In this document: positions 49,064-58,895 of the stretch, one piece after another
How positions within the stretch are numbered: the first letter of the stretch is position 1
Layout of the letters: every line of letters starts with the position of its first letter
NCBI GenBank assembly: GCA_021325375.1
Contig: JAJPHG010000018.1
Span: 124,001 to 188,000, forward strand
Origin: Alphaproteobacteria bacterium
Lineage (GTDB): Bacteria > Pseudomonadota > Alphaproteobacteria > Micropepsales > Micropepsaceae
DNA length: 64,000 nt
Direction of reading: 5' to 3'
Program-made: the position numbers and the translations under genes
Notes under the pieces: generated by a model
Database searches by the model: none
What the model was told of the DNA's origin: nothing
Seen by the model: only the letters and a program-made list of their open reading frames with translations

Positions 49064-50626
49064 ATGTTGGGTGAGAAGTGGGTTGCTTACGCCAAGCAGC
49101 ACGCAAAGATTACGGCGCTTGGTTCGGCGGCGGTCATCGTCGTCGTTGGTCTCGGTGCGTTCAGCCTTCTGCCGCGCGTTGAGAGTTCTTCGAACAGCGG
49201 GCCCGAGCCCGTGCGCATGGTCTCGGCCGTGCCTTCGGAGAACCACACGCCGCCGCGCATGCTCGAGAGCGGCGCGCCGTTCAGCTTCGCCGATCTTGTC
49301 GAGCGCGTGAGCCCGGCGGTCGTCACCATCACTGCCATCGAGCAGGAGACCGCCGCCGACCAGCAGGCGCAGCTCGACGACCTGCCCGCGCCGTTCAAGG
49401 ATCTCTTCAACCAGTTCAACCAGGGCCGCCAGCTTCAGCCGCGCAAGGCGGTGTCGATGGGCTCCGGCTTCATCATCGACAAGTCCGGCATCGTGGTGAC
49501 CAACAACCACGTCATCGACGGCGCCAAGAAGATCACCGTCAAGATGCCCGACGGGCGCAGCCTCGACGCGCATCTCATCGGCACCGACGCCGCGACCGAC
49601 GTCGCCGTCTTGAAGATCAAGAGCGACAAGCCGCTTCCCACCGTCGATTTCGGCGACGACCGCCAGCTTCGCGTCGGCGACTGGGTGGTCGCGGTCGGCA
49701 ATCCCTTCGGCCTTTCCAATTCCGTGACGGCGGGCATCGTGTCGTCCATCGGCCGCGACGTCGGCAGCGGTCCGTATACGGACTTCATCCAGATCGACGC
49801 GCCGATCAACCGCGGCAATTCCGGCGGCCCCACCTTCGACCTGCGCGGCCAGGTCATCGGCATGAACTCGATGATCTTCTCGCCGTCCGGCGGCAGCGTC
49901 GGCATCGGCTTCGCCATCCCGGCGTCGACCGTGCGCGAGGTCGTCGCCCAGCTCGAGGCGCACGGCCATGTCGCGCGCGGCTGGCTCGGCGTCGAGATCC
50001 AGGCGATCACGCCCGAGATGGCCGCGTCGCTCGGCATGAGCGAGCCCAAGGGCGCCATCGTCGCCAGTGTCGTCCCCGACGGCCCGGCCGCGAAAGCGGG
50101 CCTGCGCCAGGGCGACGTGATCCTGTCGGTCAACGGCAAGCAGATCGAGGACAACCGCGATCTGTCGCGCCGCGTGGCCGCGCTCGCCGCCGGCACGACC
50201 GCTTCCTTCAGCGTCAGCCGCGACGGCAAGGTGCAGACGATCTCGGCCCATATCGCCCCGCGCAAGGAAGAGAAGCTCGCCGCCAACGACAAGGGCGAGG
50301 CGGTGCCGGGCGCCGTCGGCGCAACCGGCGAGGCGATGGGCCTGGGGCTGGCCGCGGTCACGCCCGAGACCCGGCGCGTCTTCAACCTCGACGATTCGAC
50401 GCAAGGCGTCCTCATCACCAAGGTCGATCCCGACAGCGACGCGGCCGACAAGGGCCTGCAGCCGGGCGACGTGGTGATGTCGGTCAGCAACAGGAATGTG
50501 CGCACGCCGCAGGACGTGCAGAAGGGCGTCTCCGAGGCGCAGACCATGGGCCGCAAATCCGTGCTGCTGCTCGTGGCGACGTCGGGCGGTTCGCGTTACG
50601 TGGCAGTGGATATCGGCAAGACCTGA
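49064..50626 (+). CDS. degP: DegP/HtrA-family periplasmic serine protease
   Basis: A 520-residue Do-type protease and chaperone that clears misfolded envelope proteins. An N-terminal helix at about 18-38 acts as signal or anchor. The catalytic triad is His in TNNHVID, Asp in TDVAVLK and Ser in RGNSGGP. Two PDZ domains follow (VARGWLGVEIQ... and GLGLAAVTPETR...). The order ccmEFH-degP is as in rhizobia. Confidence 0.93.
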   Translation: MLGEKWVAYAKQHAKITALGSAAVIVVVGLGAFSLLPRVESSSNSGPEPVRMVSAVPSENHTPPRMLESGAPFSFADLVERVSPAVVTITAIEQETAADQQAQLDDLPAPFKDLFNQFNQGRQLQPRKAVSMGSGFIIDKSGIVVTNNHVIDGAKKITVKMPDGRSLDAHLIGTDAATDVAVLKIKSDKPLPTVDFGDDRQLRVGDWVVAVGNPFGLSNSVTAGIVSSIGRDVGSGPYTDFIQIDAPINRGNSGGPTFDLRGQVIGMNSMIFSPSGGSVGIGFAIPASTVREVVAQLEAHGHVARGWLGVEIQAITPEMAASLGMSEPKGAIVASVVPDGPAAKAGLRQGDVILSVNGKQIEDNRDLSRRVAALAAGTTASFSVSRDGKVQTISAHIAPRKEEKLAANDKGEAVPGAVGATGEAMGLGLAAVTPETRRVFNLDDSTQGVLITKVDPDSDAADKGLQPGDVVMSVSNRNVRTPQDVQKGVSEAQTMGRKSVLLLVATSGGSRYVAVDIGKT

Positions 50627-50755
50627 GTTTTCTGCGTACCGGGCGGCGCGGGGCGGGAACGCTTCGCGGCGTCCGGCCCCCGCGCCGGTGGTGGCCCCTT
50701 CCCCCCCGTTGCCGCCGGCGCGGACCCGACAACGGCTTCGATGGAGAGAGCCACC

Positions 50756-51433
50756 ATGCGTATTCTTGTCATCGAAGACGATCTCGAGGCGCAACGCTAT
50801 CTGGTCAACGGGCTGAAGGAGGCCGGCCACGTCGTCGACGACGCGGCCGACGGCGAGACGGGGCTGACGCTCGCGCTCTCGCGGCCCTATGACGTCGCCA
50901 TCGTCGACCGCATGCTGCCCAAGATGGACGGGCTCGACGTCGTAGCCGAGATGCGCGAGCACTCGAACACGACGCCGGTTTTGTTCCTCTCCGCGCTCAG
51001 CGAGGTCGACGACCGCGTGAAAGGCCTCAAAGCCGGCGGCGACGACTACCTGACCAAGCCCTACGCCTTCGTCGAGCTTCTCGCGCGCATCGATGCCTTG
51101 ATGCGGCGGCGCTCGCCGTCCTCGGTCAAGACGCGGCTTCAGGTCGGTGATCTCGAGCTCGACCTGCTCACCCGCGCCGCCAAGCGCAACGGCACCGCGA
51201 TCGACCTGCAGCCGCGCGAGTTTCGGCTGCTCGAATACCTCATGCGCCATGCCGGCCAGGTGGTTACCCGCACCATGCTGCTCGAAAGCGTGTGGGAATA
51301 TCACTTCGATCCGCAGACCAACGTGATCGACGTGCACATCTCGCGCCTGCGCGCGAAGATCGACAAGGGGTTCGAGCTGCCGCTGCTGCATACGGTGCGC
51401 GGCGCCGGCTACATGATCCGTGCGCACGCTTAG
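50756..51433 (+). CDS. OmpR-family response regulator
   Basis: A 225-residue regulator with a receiver domain (MRILVIEDD, phospho-acceptor in VAIVDRMLPKMDG, Lys in LTKPY) and a winged-helix DNA-binding domain (LQPREFRLLEYLMRHAGQVVTR, NVIDVHISRLRAKID). I chose the ATG at 50756, 7 nt after GGAGAG; an ATG at 50741 adds five residues. Its end overlaps the kinase start. Confidence 0.9.
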   Translation: MRILVIEDDLEAQRYLVNGLKEAGHVVDDAADGETGLTLALSRPYDVAIVDRMLPKMDGLDVVAEMREHSNTTPVLFLSALSEVDDRVKGLKAGGDDYLTKPYAFVELLARIDALMRRRSPSSVKTRLQVGDLELDLLTRAAKRNGTAIDLQPREFRLLEYLMRHAGQVVTRTMLLESVWEYHFDPQTNVIDVHISRLRAKIDKGFELPLLHTVRGAGYMIRAHA

Positions 51434-52841
51434 CATCCTTCGAACGCAGGCGTTCAGGATCGTTTTCGTCTATGTCGCGGTGTTCGCGCTGTCGGTGACG
51501 GCGCTGCTCGCGTTCACCTATTGGAACACCGAGCGCGCGCTCGACGCGCAGACCGACCAGATCATCGGCGCGGAGATCGCGGGCCTCTCCGAACAGTACC
51601 AGCGGCTCGGGCTTCGCGGCCTGGCCGACGTGGTGATGAGCCGCTCGGCCAATGGCGGGCCGGGGCTTTATCTGCTGCTCGACCGCGCTAAGCAGCCGAT
51701 CGCGGGCAATCTCGACGGCATGCCGCAGAACATCAACCGCCAGGCCGGCGAGATCGAGTTCGACTACGAGCGCCGCGTCGAGGGCAACCTGCAGCGCCGC
51801 CGCGCGCGCGGGCGGCTGTTCCAGCTCATGGGCGGCTTCGAGCTGCTCGTCGCCCAGGACGTGCATGAGCGCTATCTGACCGAGAAGCTGTTCTCGACGA
51901 CGCTTCCCTGGACGGTCGGGCTGATGCTGCTGCTCGGCCTCGTCGGCGGCGGGCTGATGAGCTTCAACATGCTGCGCCGCCTGGACGGGATCAACCGCAC
52001 CGCGGGCCAGATCATAGCCGGCGACTTCTCCCGCCGCGTGACGGTGACGGGCGCGCAGGACGAGTTCGACACGCTCGCCGGCAGCCTGAACCGCATGCTG
52101 GACCGCATCGAGCGGCTGATGGGCGGCGTGCGCGAGGTCACCGATTCGGTGGCGCACGACCTGCGCACGCCCTTGACGCGGCTTCGCAACCGCCTCGAGG
52201 ACACGCTGCGCCATCTCCCCGCCGACAGCGCGCAGGTGGGCGAGATCGAGGCCGCCATGCGCGAGACCGACCAGATCATCACCACCTTCAACGCGCTGCT
52301 CCTGATCGCCGAGGCCGATGCGGGCGTGATGCGCGGGGCGATGACGCGCGTCGATCTCGCCCCCATCGCGGGCGACGTGGCGGAGTTCTACGCGCCGCTC
52401 GCCGAGGAGAACGGGGTGACGCTGGCGATGACGCCCGCAGGCGCGACCTGGATCGAGGGCAACCACAGCCTCATCGCCCAGGCGCTCGCCAACCTCATCG
52501 ACAACGCGATCAAATACACGCCCAAGGGCGGCCATATCGCCGTCTCGGCGACGATGACGCCGCAAGGCGCCGAGCTCACCGTCTCCGACACGGGCCCCGG
52601 CATCCCGCCCGAGCAGCGCGCGCATGTGATCGAACGCTTCGTGCGCCTGGAATCGAGCCGCAACTCGCCGGGCACGGGGCTGGGTCTGTCGCTCGTCGCC
52701 GCCGTCGCGCGCCTGCACGGCGCCTGGCTGACGCTCGACGACAACCGCCCCGGCCTGCGCGCGACGATGCATTTCCCCCGCCGCGCCCCCGCCACGCGCC
52801 CCGTGACCGCGCCGCCGCCGAGGCAGAGGACGGCGGCGTAG
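51420..52841 (+). CDS. Sensor histidine kinase
   Basis: A 473-residue inner-membrane kinase from a GTG overlapping the regulator stop. Transmembrane helices at about 11-32 and 160-184 flank a periplasmic region; a HAMP domain (RRLDGINRTAGQIIAGDFSRRV) follows. The H box is VAHDLRTPLTRLRNRLE, the N box NLIDNAIKYTPKGG, and G boxes DTGPGI and GTGLGLSLV. The signal is unknown; position after degP suggests envelope stress. Confidence 0.92.
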   Translation: MRTLSILRTQAFRIVFVYVAVFALSVTALLAFTYWNTERALDAQTDQIIGAEIAGLSEQYQRLGLRGLADVVMSRSANGGPGLYLLLDRAKQPIAGNLDGMPQNINRQAGEIEFDYERRVEGNLQRRRARGRLFQLMGGFELLVAQDVHERYLTEKLFSTTLPWTVGLMLLLGLVGGGLMSFNMLRRLDGINRTAGQIIAGDFSRRVTVTGAQDEFDTLAGSLNRMLDRIERLMGGVREVTDSVAHDLRTPLTRLRNRLEDTLRHLPADSAQVGEIEAAMRETDQIITTFNALLLIAEADAGVMRGAMTRVDLAPIAGDVAEFYAPLAEENGVTLAMTPAGATWIEGNHSLIAQALANLIDNAIKYTPKGGHIAVSATMTPQGAELTVSDTGPGIPPEQRAHVIERFVRLESSRNSPGTGLGLSLVAAVARLHGAWLTLDDNRPGLRATMHFPRRAPATRPVTAPPPRQRTAA

Positions 52842-53218
52842 TTGCAACCTCAACCCCAACTGTCATCCCGGCCGAGCGCAGCGAGTGCCGGGACCCAGCG
52901 TGCCGTTTGCGCCCTGGGTCCCGGCCCTGCGCGATGCTTCGCATCGCTTGGCCGGGATGACAATAAGTGGGTGGAGAGAACATCCGTATCTTGAATCGCT
53001 TCCGTTTCCGCACCACCTTGTGGCAGCGGTGCATGCGAGTTCGTACGGCACATACGCGCATCCCAATTGAACCTCATGGATCGATTCAATTGGGCGTGCG
53101 TATCGCACAAAGCGGCTTTCGCAGGCGCAATGAAGGAAGGCGATTTCACCACGGCTTCAAGAGGTTGAAAGAGACATGGGGGAATTGAATTCAAATTTTT
53201 AAAATATCACTCTGCGTC
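52842..53218. other. Intergenic region with REP element and a hairpin before glnE
   Basis: The stretch holds a 102-bp REP/BIME at 52861-52962 (outer TGTCATCCCGGCC/GGCCGGGATGACA, inner CCGGGACCCAG/CTGGGTCCCGG) and, in lower-GC DNA, a 10-bp perfect stem CCCAATTGAA/TTCAATTGGG at 53062-53094. The AT-rich bases just before glnE probably include its promoter. No gene is seen. Confidence 0.7.
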
Positions 53219-56002
53219 ATGACCGCCCCATCGATTCCCGCACCTTACGATCCGGCGCGCGCCGCGCGCACGCTGGAGGCGCTCGCTGCCGAGGGCGTGA
53301 CGCTGGAGCCTGCGTTCAAGGCGCTGGTCGAATCGGCGAGCGGCAACTCGCCCTTCCTCGCGCGTCTCATCCTGCGCGAGCGCGCGATGCTGGGAATGCC
53401 GCCGGACGAAGCGGTCGAGGCGGCGCGCGCGCTGGCATTGTCCGCTGCGGACGCCGAGGACGAGAGCGAGGCGATGGCACGCCTGCGCCGCGCCAAGCGC
53501 CAGGCCGCGCTCGCCATCGCGCTCGCCGACATCGCGGGCGACTGGGGCCTGGAGCGCGTGACGCGCGAGCTGACCCTGTTCGCCGATGCGGGCGTGAAAG
53601 GCGCGCTGCGCTTCCTCTTGGCGAAGGCCGCGGGCGAGGGTGACGGCGCGGCACTGGAGGCCGAGACCGGCCTCGTCGTGCTCGCGATGGGCAAGTACGG
53701 CGCCTTCGAGCTCAACTATTCGAGCGACATCGACCTCGTCGTTTTCTACGACGCGCAGCGCTTTCCGTTCCGCAAGCGCGACGACGCGCGCGGCGCCGCC
53801 GTCGATATCGTCAAGGGGCTCGTCAAGCTGCTGAGCGAGACGACGGTCGACGGTTATGTGTTCCGCACCGATCTGCGCCTGCGCCCCGACGCGGGCGCCA
53901 CGCAGGTCGCGATCTCGACCGACGCGGCCGAGGCCTATTACGAAGCGATGGGCCAGAACTGGGAGCGCGCCGCGATGATCAAGGCGCGCGCCTGCGCCGG
54001 CGATCCCGACACCGGCGCACGCTTCCTCAAGGCGATCGAGCCGTTCGTGTGGCGGCGCAATCTCGACTTCGCCGCGATCGAGGATATTCACTCGATCAAG
54101 CGCCAGATCCACGCCCATGAAGGCCACGCCCGCATCGCCATCGCGGGCCACAACATCAAGCTCGGCCGCGGCGGCATCCGCGAGATCGAGTTCTTCGCCC
54201 AGACACAGCAGCTCATCCTGGGCGGACGCAATCCGGCGCTTCGCAAATCCGCGACGATGGAGGCGCTCGACGCGTTGCGCGACCGCGGACTGGTGAGCGA
54301 AGCGGCGACGGCGGAGCTGAAAGATGCCTATCGATATCTGCGCAAGCTCGAGCATCGCCTGCAGATGATCGAGGACCAGCAGACGCACACGCTGCCGAAA
54401 TCGTCCGACGAGCTCGCGCACGTCGCCTGCTTCATGGGCTACGCGGATTTCGAGAGCTTCGCCGCCGCGCTGACGCATCAGCTGGAGACGGTGCAGGACC
54501 ACTATGTGCGCCTGTTCGAGCGCGAGGCACCGCTCGCGGGCGCGGGCGGCAATCTCGTCTTCACCGGCGTCGAGGACGACCCCGAGACGCTCTCGACCTT
54601 GCGCCGGATGGGCTTTCGCGACGCCCATCACGTGGCGAACGCGATCCGCGGCTGGCATCACGGCCGCATCCGCGCCACGCGCAGCGCCCGCGCGCGCGAG
54701 CTGCTTACCAAGCTCGTACCGGGACTGCTCGCGGCGCTCGCCGCCAGCGCCGATCCCGGCGCCGCGTTCATGCAGTTCGACCGTTTCGTCTCCAACCTGC
54801 CGGCCGGCGTGCAGCTGTTCTCGCTGTTCCTGGCGCGGCCGGAGCTGCTCAAGCTCGTCGCCGGCATCGCCGGATCGGCGCCCAGGCTGGCAGCCCATCT
54901 GGCGCAGACACCCGCGACGCTGGACGCTCTGCTCGACGCGGATTTCCTCGACCGGCTGCCGTCGCGCGACGCGCTGGCCGCAACGCTGGGCGAGCAATTG
55001 ACGCGCGCAGCCGGCACCGAGGCCAAGCTCGACGCCGCGCGGCGCTTCGCCAAGGAGCAGATATTCCGCGTCGGCGTGCAGATCATCGAAGGCCGCGCCA
55101 GCGCCGATGCCGCCGGGCCCGCTTTCGCCAACGTCGCCGAATGCGTCGTGACCGGTCTGCTCGACGCGGTGGAGCGCGAGATGACATCGCGCGCCGACGG
55201 GGGGCGCTTCGCGGTGATCGCGATGGGAAAGCTCGGCGGGCGCGAGATGACGGCGGAGTCCGATCTCGACCTCATCTTCGTCTACGACGCGCCGGATCTT
55301 TCGGCCGCTGTGCTGCACTATGCGCGCCTGGCGCAGCGGCTGATCTCGGCGCTCACCGTGCTGACCGGCGCCGGTGGGCTCTACGAGGTCGACATGCGTC
55401 TCAGGCCCACCGGCAACAAGGGCCCGGTCGCGGTGAGCCTGGAATCCTTCCGCCGCTATCACGAGAGCGAGGCGTGGACCTGGGAGCGCCTCGCGCTCAC
55501 CCGCGCCCGCGCGGTGGCCGGGGATGCGGGCCTTTGCCGTGAAGTCGAGGACGCGATCCGCGCGGCGTTGACCGCGAAATCCTCCGACGCGAAGCTCACC
55601 GCCGATGCGCGCGAGATGCGCGAGAAGCTCGCCGCCCAATTCCCGGGCAAGAACCGCTGGGATCTGAAATTCGCAGCCGGCGGCCTCGTCGACATCGAGT
55701 TCGTCGCGCAGACCCTCGAGCTGCGCCGTGGCGTCTTCGACACCAACACCATCGCGGCGCTCGAGAAGCTGGGCGGCCTCGACGCGGTGATCGAGGCCGC
55801 CTCGTTCCAGCATGCGCTGATGCAGGTGTTGCGCATCGCCGTCGACGGCACGCTGGAGCCGGCGCATGCGACGCCGGGATTGAAGGCGCTGCTGGCACGG
55901 ACGGGAGGGGCGAAGGATTTCGCCGAGCTGGAGGCGCGGCTCGCCGCGCATCAAGCGCAAGCGCGCGCGGCGTTTGACGAGGTGATGCGGTTAGACCGGT
56001 AG
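53219..56002 (+). CDS. glnE: Glutamine synthetase adenylyltransferase/deadenylase GlnE
   Basis: GlnE adds or removes AMP on glutamine synthetase in response to nitrogen status. The 927-residue protein has the normal two-nucleotidyltransferase layout: AMGKYGAFELNYSSDIDLVVFYD near residue 155-180 (deadenylase) and AMGKLGGREMTAESDLDLIFVYD near residue 668-690 (adenylase). Its 3' end overlaps the convergent transporter ATPase gene by 12 bp. Confidence 0.96.
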   Translation: MTAPSIPAPYDPARAARTLEALAAEGVTLEPAFKALVESASGNSPFLARLILRERAMLGMPPDEAVEAARALALSAADAEDESEAMARLRRAKRQAALAIALADIAGDWGLERVTRELTLFADAGVKGALRFLLAKAAGEGDGAALEAETGLVVLAMGKYGAFELNYSSDIDLVVFYDAQRFPFRKRDDARGAAVDIVKGLVKLLSETTVDGYVFRTDLRLRPDAGATQVAISTDAAEAYYEAMGQNWERAAMIKARACAGDPDTGARFLKAIEPFVWRRNLDFAAIEDIHSIKRQIHAHEGHARIAIAGHNIKLGRGGIREIEFFAQTQQLILGGRNPALRKSATMEALDALRDRGLVSEAATAELKDAYRYLRKLEHRLQMIEDQQTHTLPKSSDELAHVACFMGYADFESFAAALTHQLETVQDHYVRLFEREAPLAGAGGNLVFTGVEDDPETLSTLRRMGFRDAHHVANAIRGWHHGRIRATRSARARELLTKLVPGLLAALAASADPGAAFMQFDRFVSNLPAGVQLFSLFLARPELLKLVAGIAGSAPRLAAHLAQTPATLDALLDADFLDRLPSRDALAATLGEQLTRAAGTEAKLDAARRFAKEQIFRVGVQIIEGRASADAAGPAFANVAECVVTGLLDAVEREMTSRADGGRFAVIAMGKLGGREMTAESDLDLIFVYDAPDLSAAVLHYARLAQRLISALTVLTGAGGLYEVDMRLRPTGNKGPVAVSLESFRRYHESEAWTWERLALTRARAVAGDAGLCREVEDAIRAALTAKSSDAKLTADAREMREKLAAQFPGKNRWDLKFAAGGLVDIEFVAQTLELRRGVFDTNTIAALEKLGGLDAVIEAASFQHALMQVLRIAVDGTLEPAHATPGLKALLARTGGAKDFAELEARLAAHQAQARAAFDEVMRLDR

Positions 56003-57064
56003 CACCACCATCGCGTCGGGTTGCCAGGCCAGATGGACTTTGTCGCCGGCGTTGAGACGTTGACCCGCGCGGTCCAGGTTCTGCTGCGCGACGGAGACCG
56101 GCTCCTTCACGCCGTCGACGAGGACGTGGATGTGGTTGCGTTCGCCGAGATAGGCGGACGCCGCGATGGTTCCTGCGATGCCGCTGTCGGCGAGCGCGAT
56201 CTTCTCGGGGCGGATCGCGACCAGCACCTTCGCGCCGACCGGCTCCGGCGACGTCGCGCGCAAGGTGCCGAGCGGGCCGGCGTCGAGCACCGCGACCGCA
56301 CCATCGCGCGCGGTAACCGTCGCGGCGAAGAAGTTCATCGTGCCGATGAAGTCGGCGACCTCGCGGCAATTGGGCTGCTCGTAGAGCGTGCGCGGCTCGG
56401 CGATCTGCAGCACCTTGCCGGCCGACATCACCGCGATGCGGTCGGACATCGACAGCGCCTCCTCCTGGTCGTGGGTGACGAAGACAAAGGTGATGCCGAC
56501 GGTCTTCTGGAGCTGGCGCAGCTCGATCTGCATGGATTCGCGCAACCGTTTGTCGAGCGCGCCGAGCGGCTCGTCCAGCAGAAGCACCTTGGGGCGCATG
56601 ATGAGCGCGCGGGCGAGCGCGACGCGCTGGCGCTGGCCGCCGGAGAGCTGGTCGCCGCGCCGCTTGCCGAAGCCCGTAAGCTTGATCATTGCCAGCGCCT
56701 CGTCGACGCGCCGCGCAAGCTCCTCGCGCGGTAATCGCTGCTTGCGCAGGCCGTAGGCGATGTTGTCGAAGACGTTCAGATGCGGAAAGATCGCGTAGGA
56801 CTGGAACACCATGTTCGACGGCCGCTTGTGCGGCGGCAGGTCGGTGATGTCGGCGCCGTCGATCAGGATCGCGCCGTCGGTCGGATACTCGAAGCCCGCG
56901 ATCATGCGCAGCAGCGTGGTCTTGCCGCAGCCGGAAGGGCCGAGCAGCGAGAAGAACTCGCCCCTGCCGACGCCGAAATCGGCATCGTCGACGGCGGCGA
57001 CGGCGCCGAAGCGCTTGGTGACGTTCTGGATGCGGATGAAGTCGTCCAATCTCGTCTCCGTCAT
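55991..57064 (-). CDS. Polyamine-type ABC transporter ATPase (PotA-like)
   Basis: A 357-residue ATPase with Walker A GPSGCGKTT, the Q loop VFQSYAIFPHLNV, the signature LSGGQRQRVALARAL, Walker B VLLLDEPLGALD and the H loop VTHDQEEAL. A C-terminal TOBE domain follows from about residue 270. ATGA overlap with the permease gene upstream shows one operon. Family resemblance is to spermidine/putrescine importers; no binding-protein gene lies nearby, so the substrate is uncertain. Confidence 0.88.
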   Translation of the reverse strand: MTETRLDDFIRIQNVTKRFGAVAAVDDADFGVGRGEFFSLLGPSGCGKTTLLRMIAGFEYPTDGAILIDGADITDLPPHKRPSNMVFQSYAIFPHLNVFDNIAYGLRKQRLPREELARRVDEALAMIKLTGFGKRRGDQLSGGQRQRVALARALIMRPKVLLLDEPLGALDKRLRESMQIELRQLQKTVGITFVFVTHDQEEALSMSDRIAVMSAGKVLQIAEPRTLYEQPNCREVADFIGTMNFFAATVTARDGAVAVLDAGPLGTLRATSPEPVGAKVLVAIRPEKIALADSGIAGTIAASAYLGERNHIHVLVDGVKEPVSVAQQNLDRAGQRLNAGDKVHLAWQPDAMVVLPV

Positions 57065-57873
57065 GCGCCGACCACGGTGCGGCCGCGCTGGCCGAGGCTC
57101 CTGACCCATTCCGCCGTCACCACGAGCACGCAGGAGACGAGCAGGATGAGCGCGCCGAGCGCGAGCACTGTGGGAAGTTTGAAGGGGAAGCGAAGCTGCG
57201 CCCAGATGTAGATCGGCAGCGTCACCTGCGTGCCGGCGAGGAAATAGGCGATGAGGAAATCGTCGAACGAGACCATGAAGGTCAGCAGCAGCGCCGAGAC
57301 GATGCCGGGCAGCACCAGCGGGAAGGTCACGCGCCAGAACGTCATCCAGCCGTTCTCGCCCAGATCGAGCGAGGCTTCCTCCAGGCTTTTGTCGAAGCCG
57401 TCCATGCGCGACATCAGGACGGTGATCGCGAACGGCACGCAGACCGTGATGTGGCCGATGACGACGGTGATCAGCGACAGCGGGATCGCCGCCCAGTTGA
57501 GCAGGATCAGAAGCGAGATGCCGAGCACGATCTCGGGGATGAACAGCGGCAGGTTGACGAAGCCGATCAGCGCGCCCTTGCCCGGTACAGGATAGCGCGT
57601 CAGCGCCTTGGCGGCGGGCAGGCCCAGCATGGTGGAGATGATCGCCGCCGCGGCGCCGACCTTCAGGCTGTTGCCGAGCGCGCGCTGGACCTCCTGGTCG
57701 TGCCACATCTGCGCGTACCATTGCGTCGTGAAGCCCGACAGCGGGAACGAGATGAACATCGAGTTGTTGAACGAGAACAGCGGCAGGAACAGCACGGGGA
57801 TGTAGAGGAACGCGAGATAAAGGATCGCGTAGACGAAGAGGCCCCAACCCTTTTTCCCACCGCGCTTCTTCAT
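57061..57873 (-). CDS. ABC transporter permease (PotC-like)
   Basis: A 270-residue permease with six predicted transmembrane helices. The cytoplasmic coupling motif is EEASLDLGENGWMTFWRVTFPLVLPGI. Overlaps both neighbours by 4 nt (permease 57870 and ATPase 57064). Together with them it forms an importer of the PotABC type. Confidence 0.87.
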   Translation of the reverse strand: MKKRGGKKGWGLFVYAILYLAFLYIPVLFLPLFSFNNSMFISFPLSGFTTQWYAQMWHDQEVQRALGNSLKVGAAAAIISTMLGLPAAKALTRYPVPGKGALIGFVNLPLFIPEIVLGISLLILLNWAAIPLSLITVVIGHITVCVPFAITVLMSRMDGFDKSLEEASLDLGENGWMTFWRVTFPLVLPGIVSALLLTFMVSFDDFLIAYFLAGTQVTLPIYIWAQLRFPFKLPTVLALGALILLVSCVLVVTAEWVRSLGQRGRTVVGA

Positions 57874-58772
57874 TTCGTCCTCGCCACGGCCAAGCGAACC
57901 GCCTGCACGAAGATGATGGTGATGATCGCCACCATCGCCATGCTGGCCATCGCCAGCGCCGCGCCGAGCGGCCAGTTGCCGATCTTGTCGAACATCACCT
58001 CGATGACGTTGGCGATCATGACGCCTTTGGGCCCGCCGACCAGCGACGGCGTGACGTAATCACCCGTCGTCGGCACGAAGATCAGCACCGCCGCGCCCAG
58101 CACGCCGGGCAGCGACAAGGGCAGCGTGATGCGCATGAAGCGCCTGACCGCGCCGTCGCCCAGATCGGCCGCGGCCTCGAGCAGCGAGCGGTCGATCTTC
58201 TCCAGCGACACATAGATCGGCAGGATCGCGAACGCGGCCCAGGCATGCGCCAAGGTCACCACCACCGCGGTCGGGTTGTAGAGCAGGAACTGCAGCGGCT
58301 CGTGGATCAGCCCAAGGCTCATCAGCCCCGAATTGATCACGCCGTTGTAGCCCAGGATCACCTTCCACGCGAAGACGCGCAGCAGATAGCTCGTCCAGAA
58401 CGGGATGGTGAGCAGGATCAGCCAGATGAACTTCGACTTCTCGACACGGAAGGCGACGAAATAGGCCATCGGATAGGCGAGGCCGACCGTCACCAGCGTC
58501 ACCACCGAGGAGATCGCGAGCGAACGGTAGAACAGGCTTCGATAGCTCGCCCGCCCGAAGGCGTGGGCGTATTGGTCGAGGGTCAGATGGGTGTCCAGCG
58601 TCAGCCCGTATTGCGACCAGAAGCTGTAGAGCCCGAGCAGGACCATGGGCGCCGCGAGCGCCAGCCCCATCGCGGTCATGGTGGGCGTGAGCAGCATGAT
58701 CCCGCGGGCGGGCTCGGAGCGGCGCAGGAACGCGCTGACGCTCTCGTCGCTGGTTTTCCTGGCCGCCGCCAT
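57870..58772 (-). CDS. ABC transporter permease (PotB-like)
   Basis: A 300-residue permease, first gene of the transporter operon. The N-terminus is cytoplasmic, followed by six helices; the coupling loop reads LEAAADLGDGAVRRFMRITLPLSLPGVLGAAVLIFVP. No solute-binding protein precedes it, since the next gene upstream is an unrelated ice-binding protein. Confidence 0.87.
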   Translation of the reverse strand: MAAARKTSDESVSAFLRRSEPARGIMLLTPTMTAMGLALAAPMVLLGLYSFWSQYGLTLDTHLTLDQYAHAFGRASYRSLFYRSLAISSVVTLVTVGLAYPMAYFVAFRVEKSKFIWLILLTIPFWTSYLLRVFAWKVILGYNGVINSGLMSLGLIHEPLQFLLYNPTAVVVTLAHAWAAFAILPIYVSLEKIDRSLLEAAADLGDGAVRRFMRITLPLSLPGVLGAAVLIFVPTTGDYVTPSLVGGPKGVMIANVIEVMFDKIGNWPLGAALAMASMAMVAIITIIFVQAVRLAVARTK

Positions 58773-58895
58773 TACGCCCCCTGAAGCGAGGCGAGCTTAG
58801 AGCAGAACGGAAGTGTGCGCCAAGACAAGCTCACCCTTCGACCCGCCTACGCTTTCAGCTACGGCGGGTCGAAGCATGAGGGGCTTCGCGGGACT

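Noticed and set aside
48998-51436. 812-codon frame opposite degP and the response regulator
   Set aside because: Both plus-strand genes are well supported; the minus frame has no motif.
53207-55960. 917-codon frame opposite glnE
   Set aside because: Antisense shadow of glnE, which shows both adenylyltransferase motifs.
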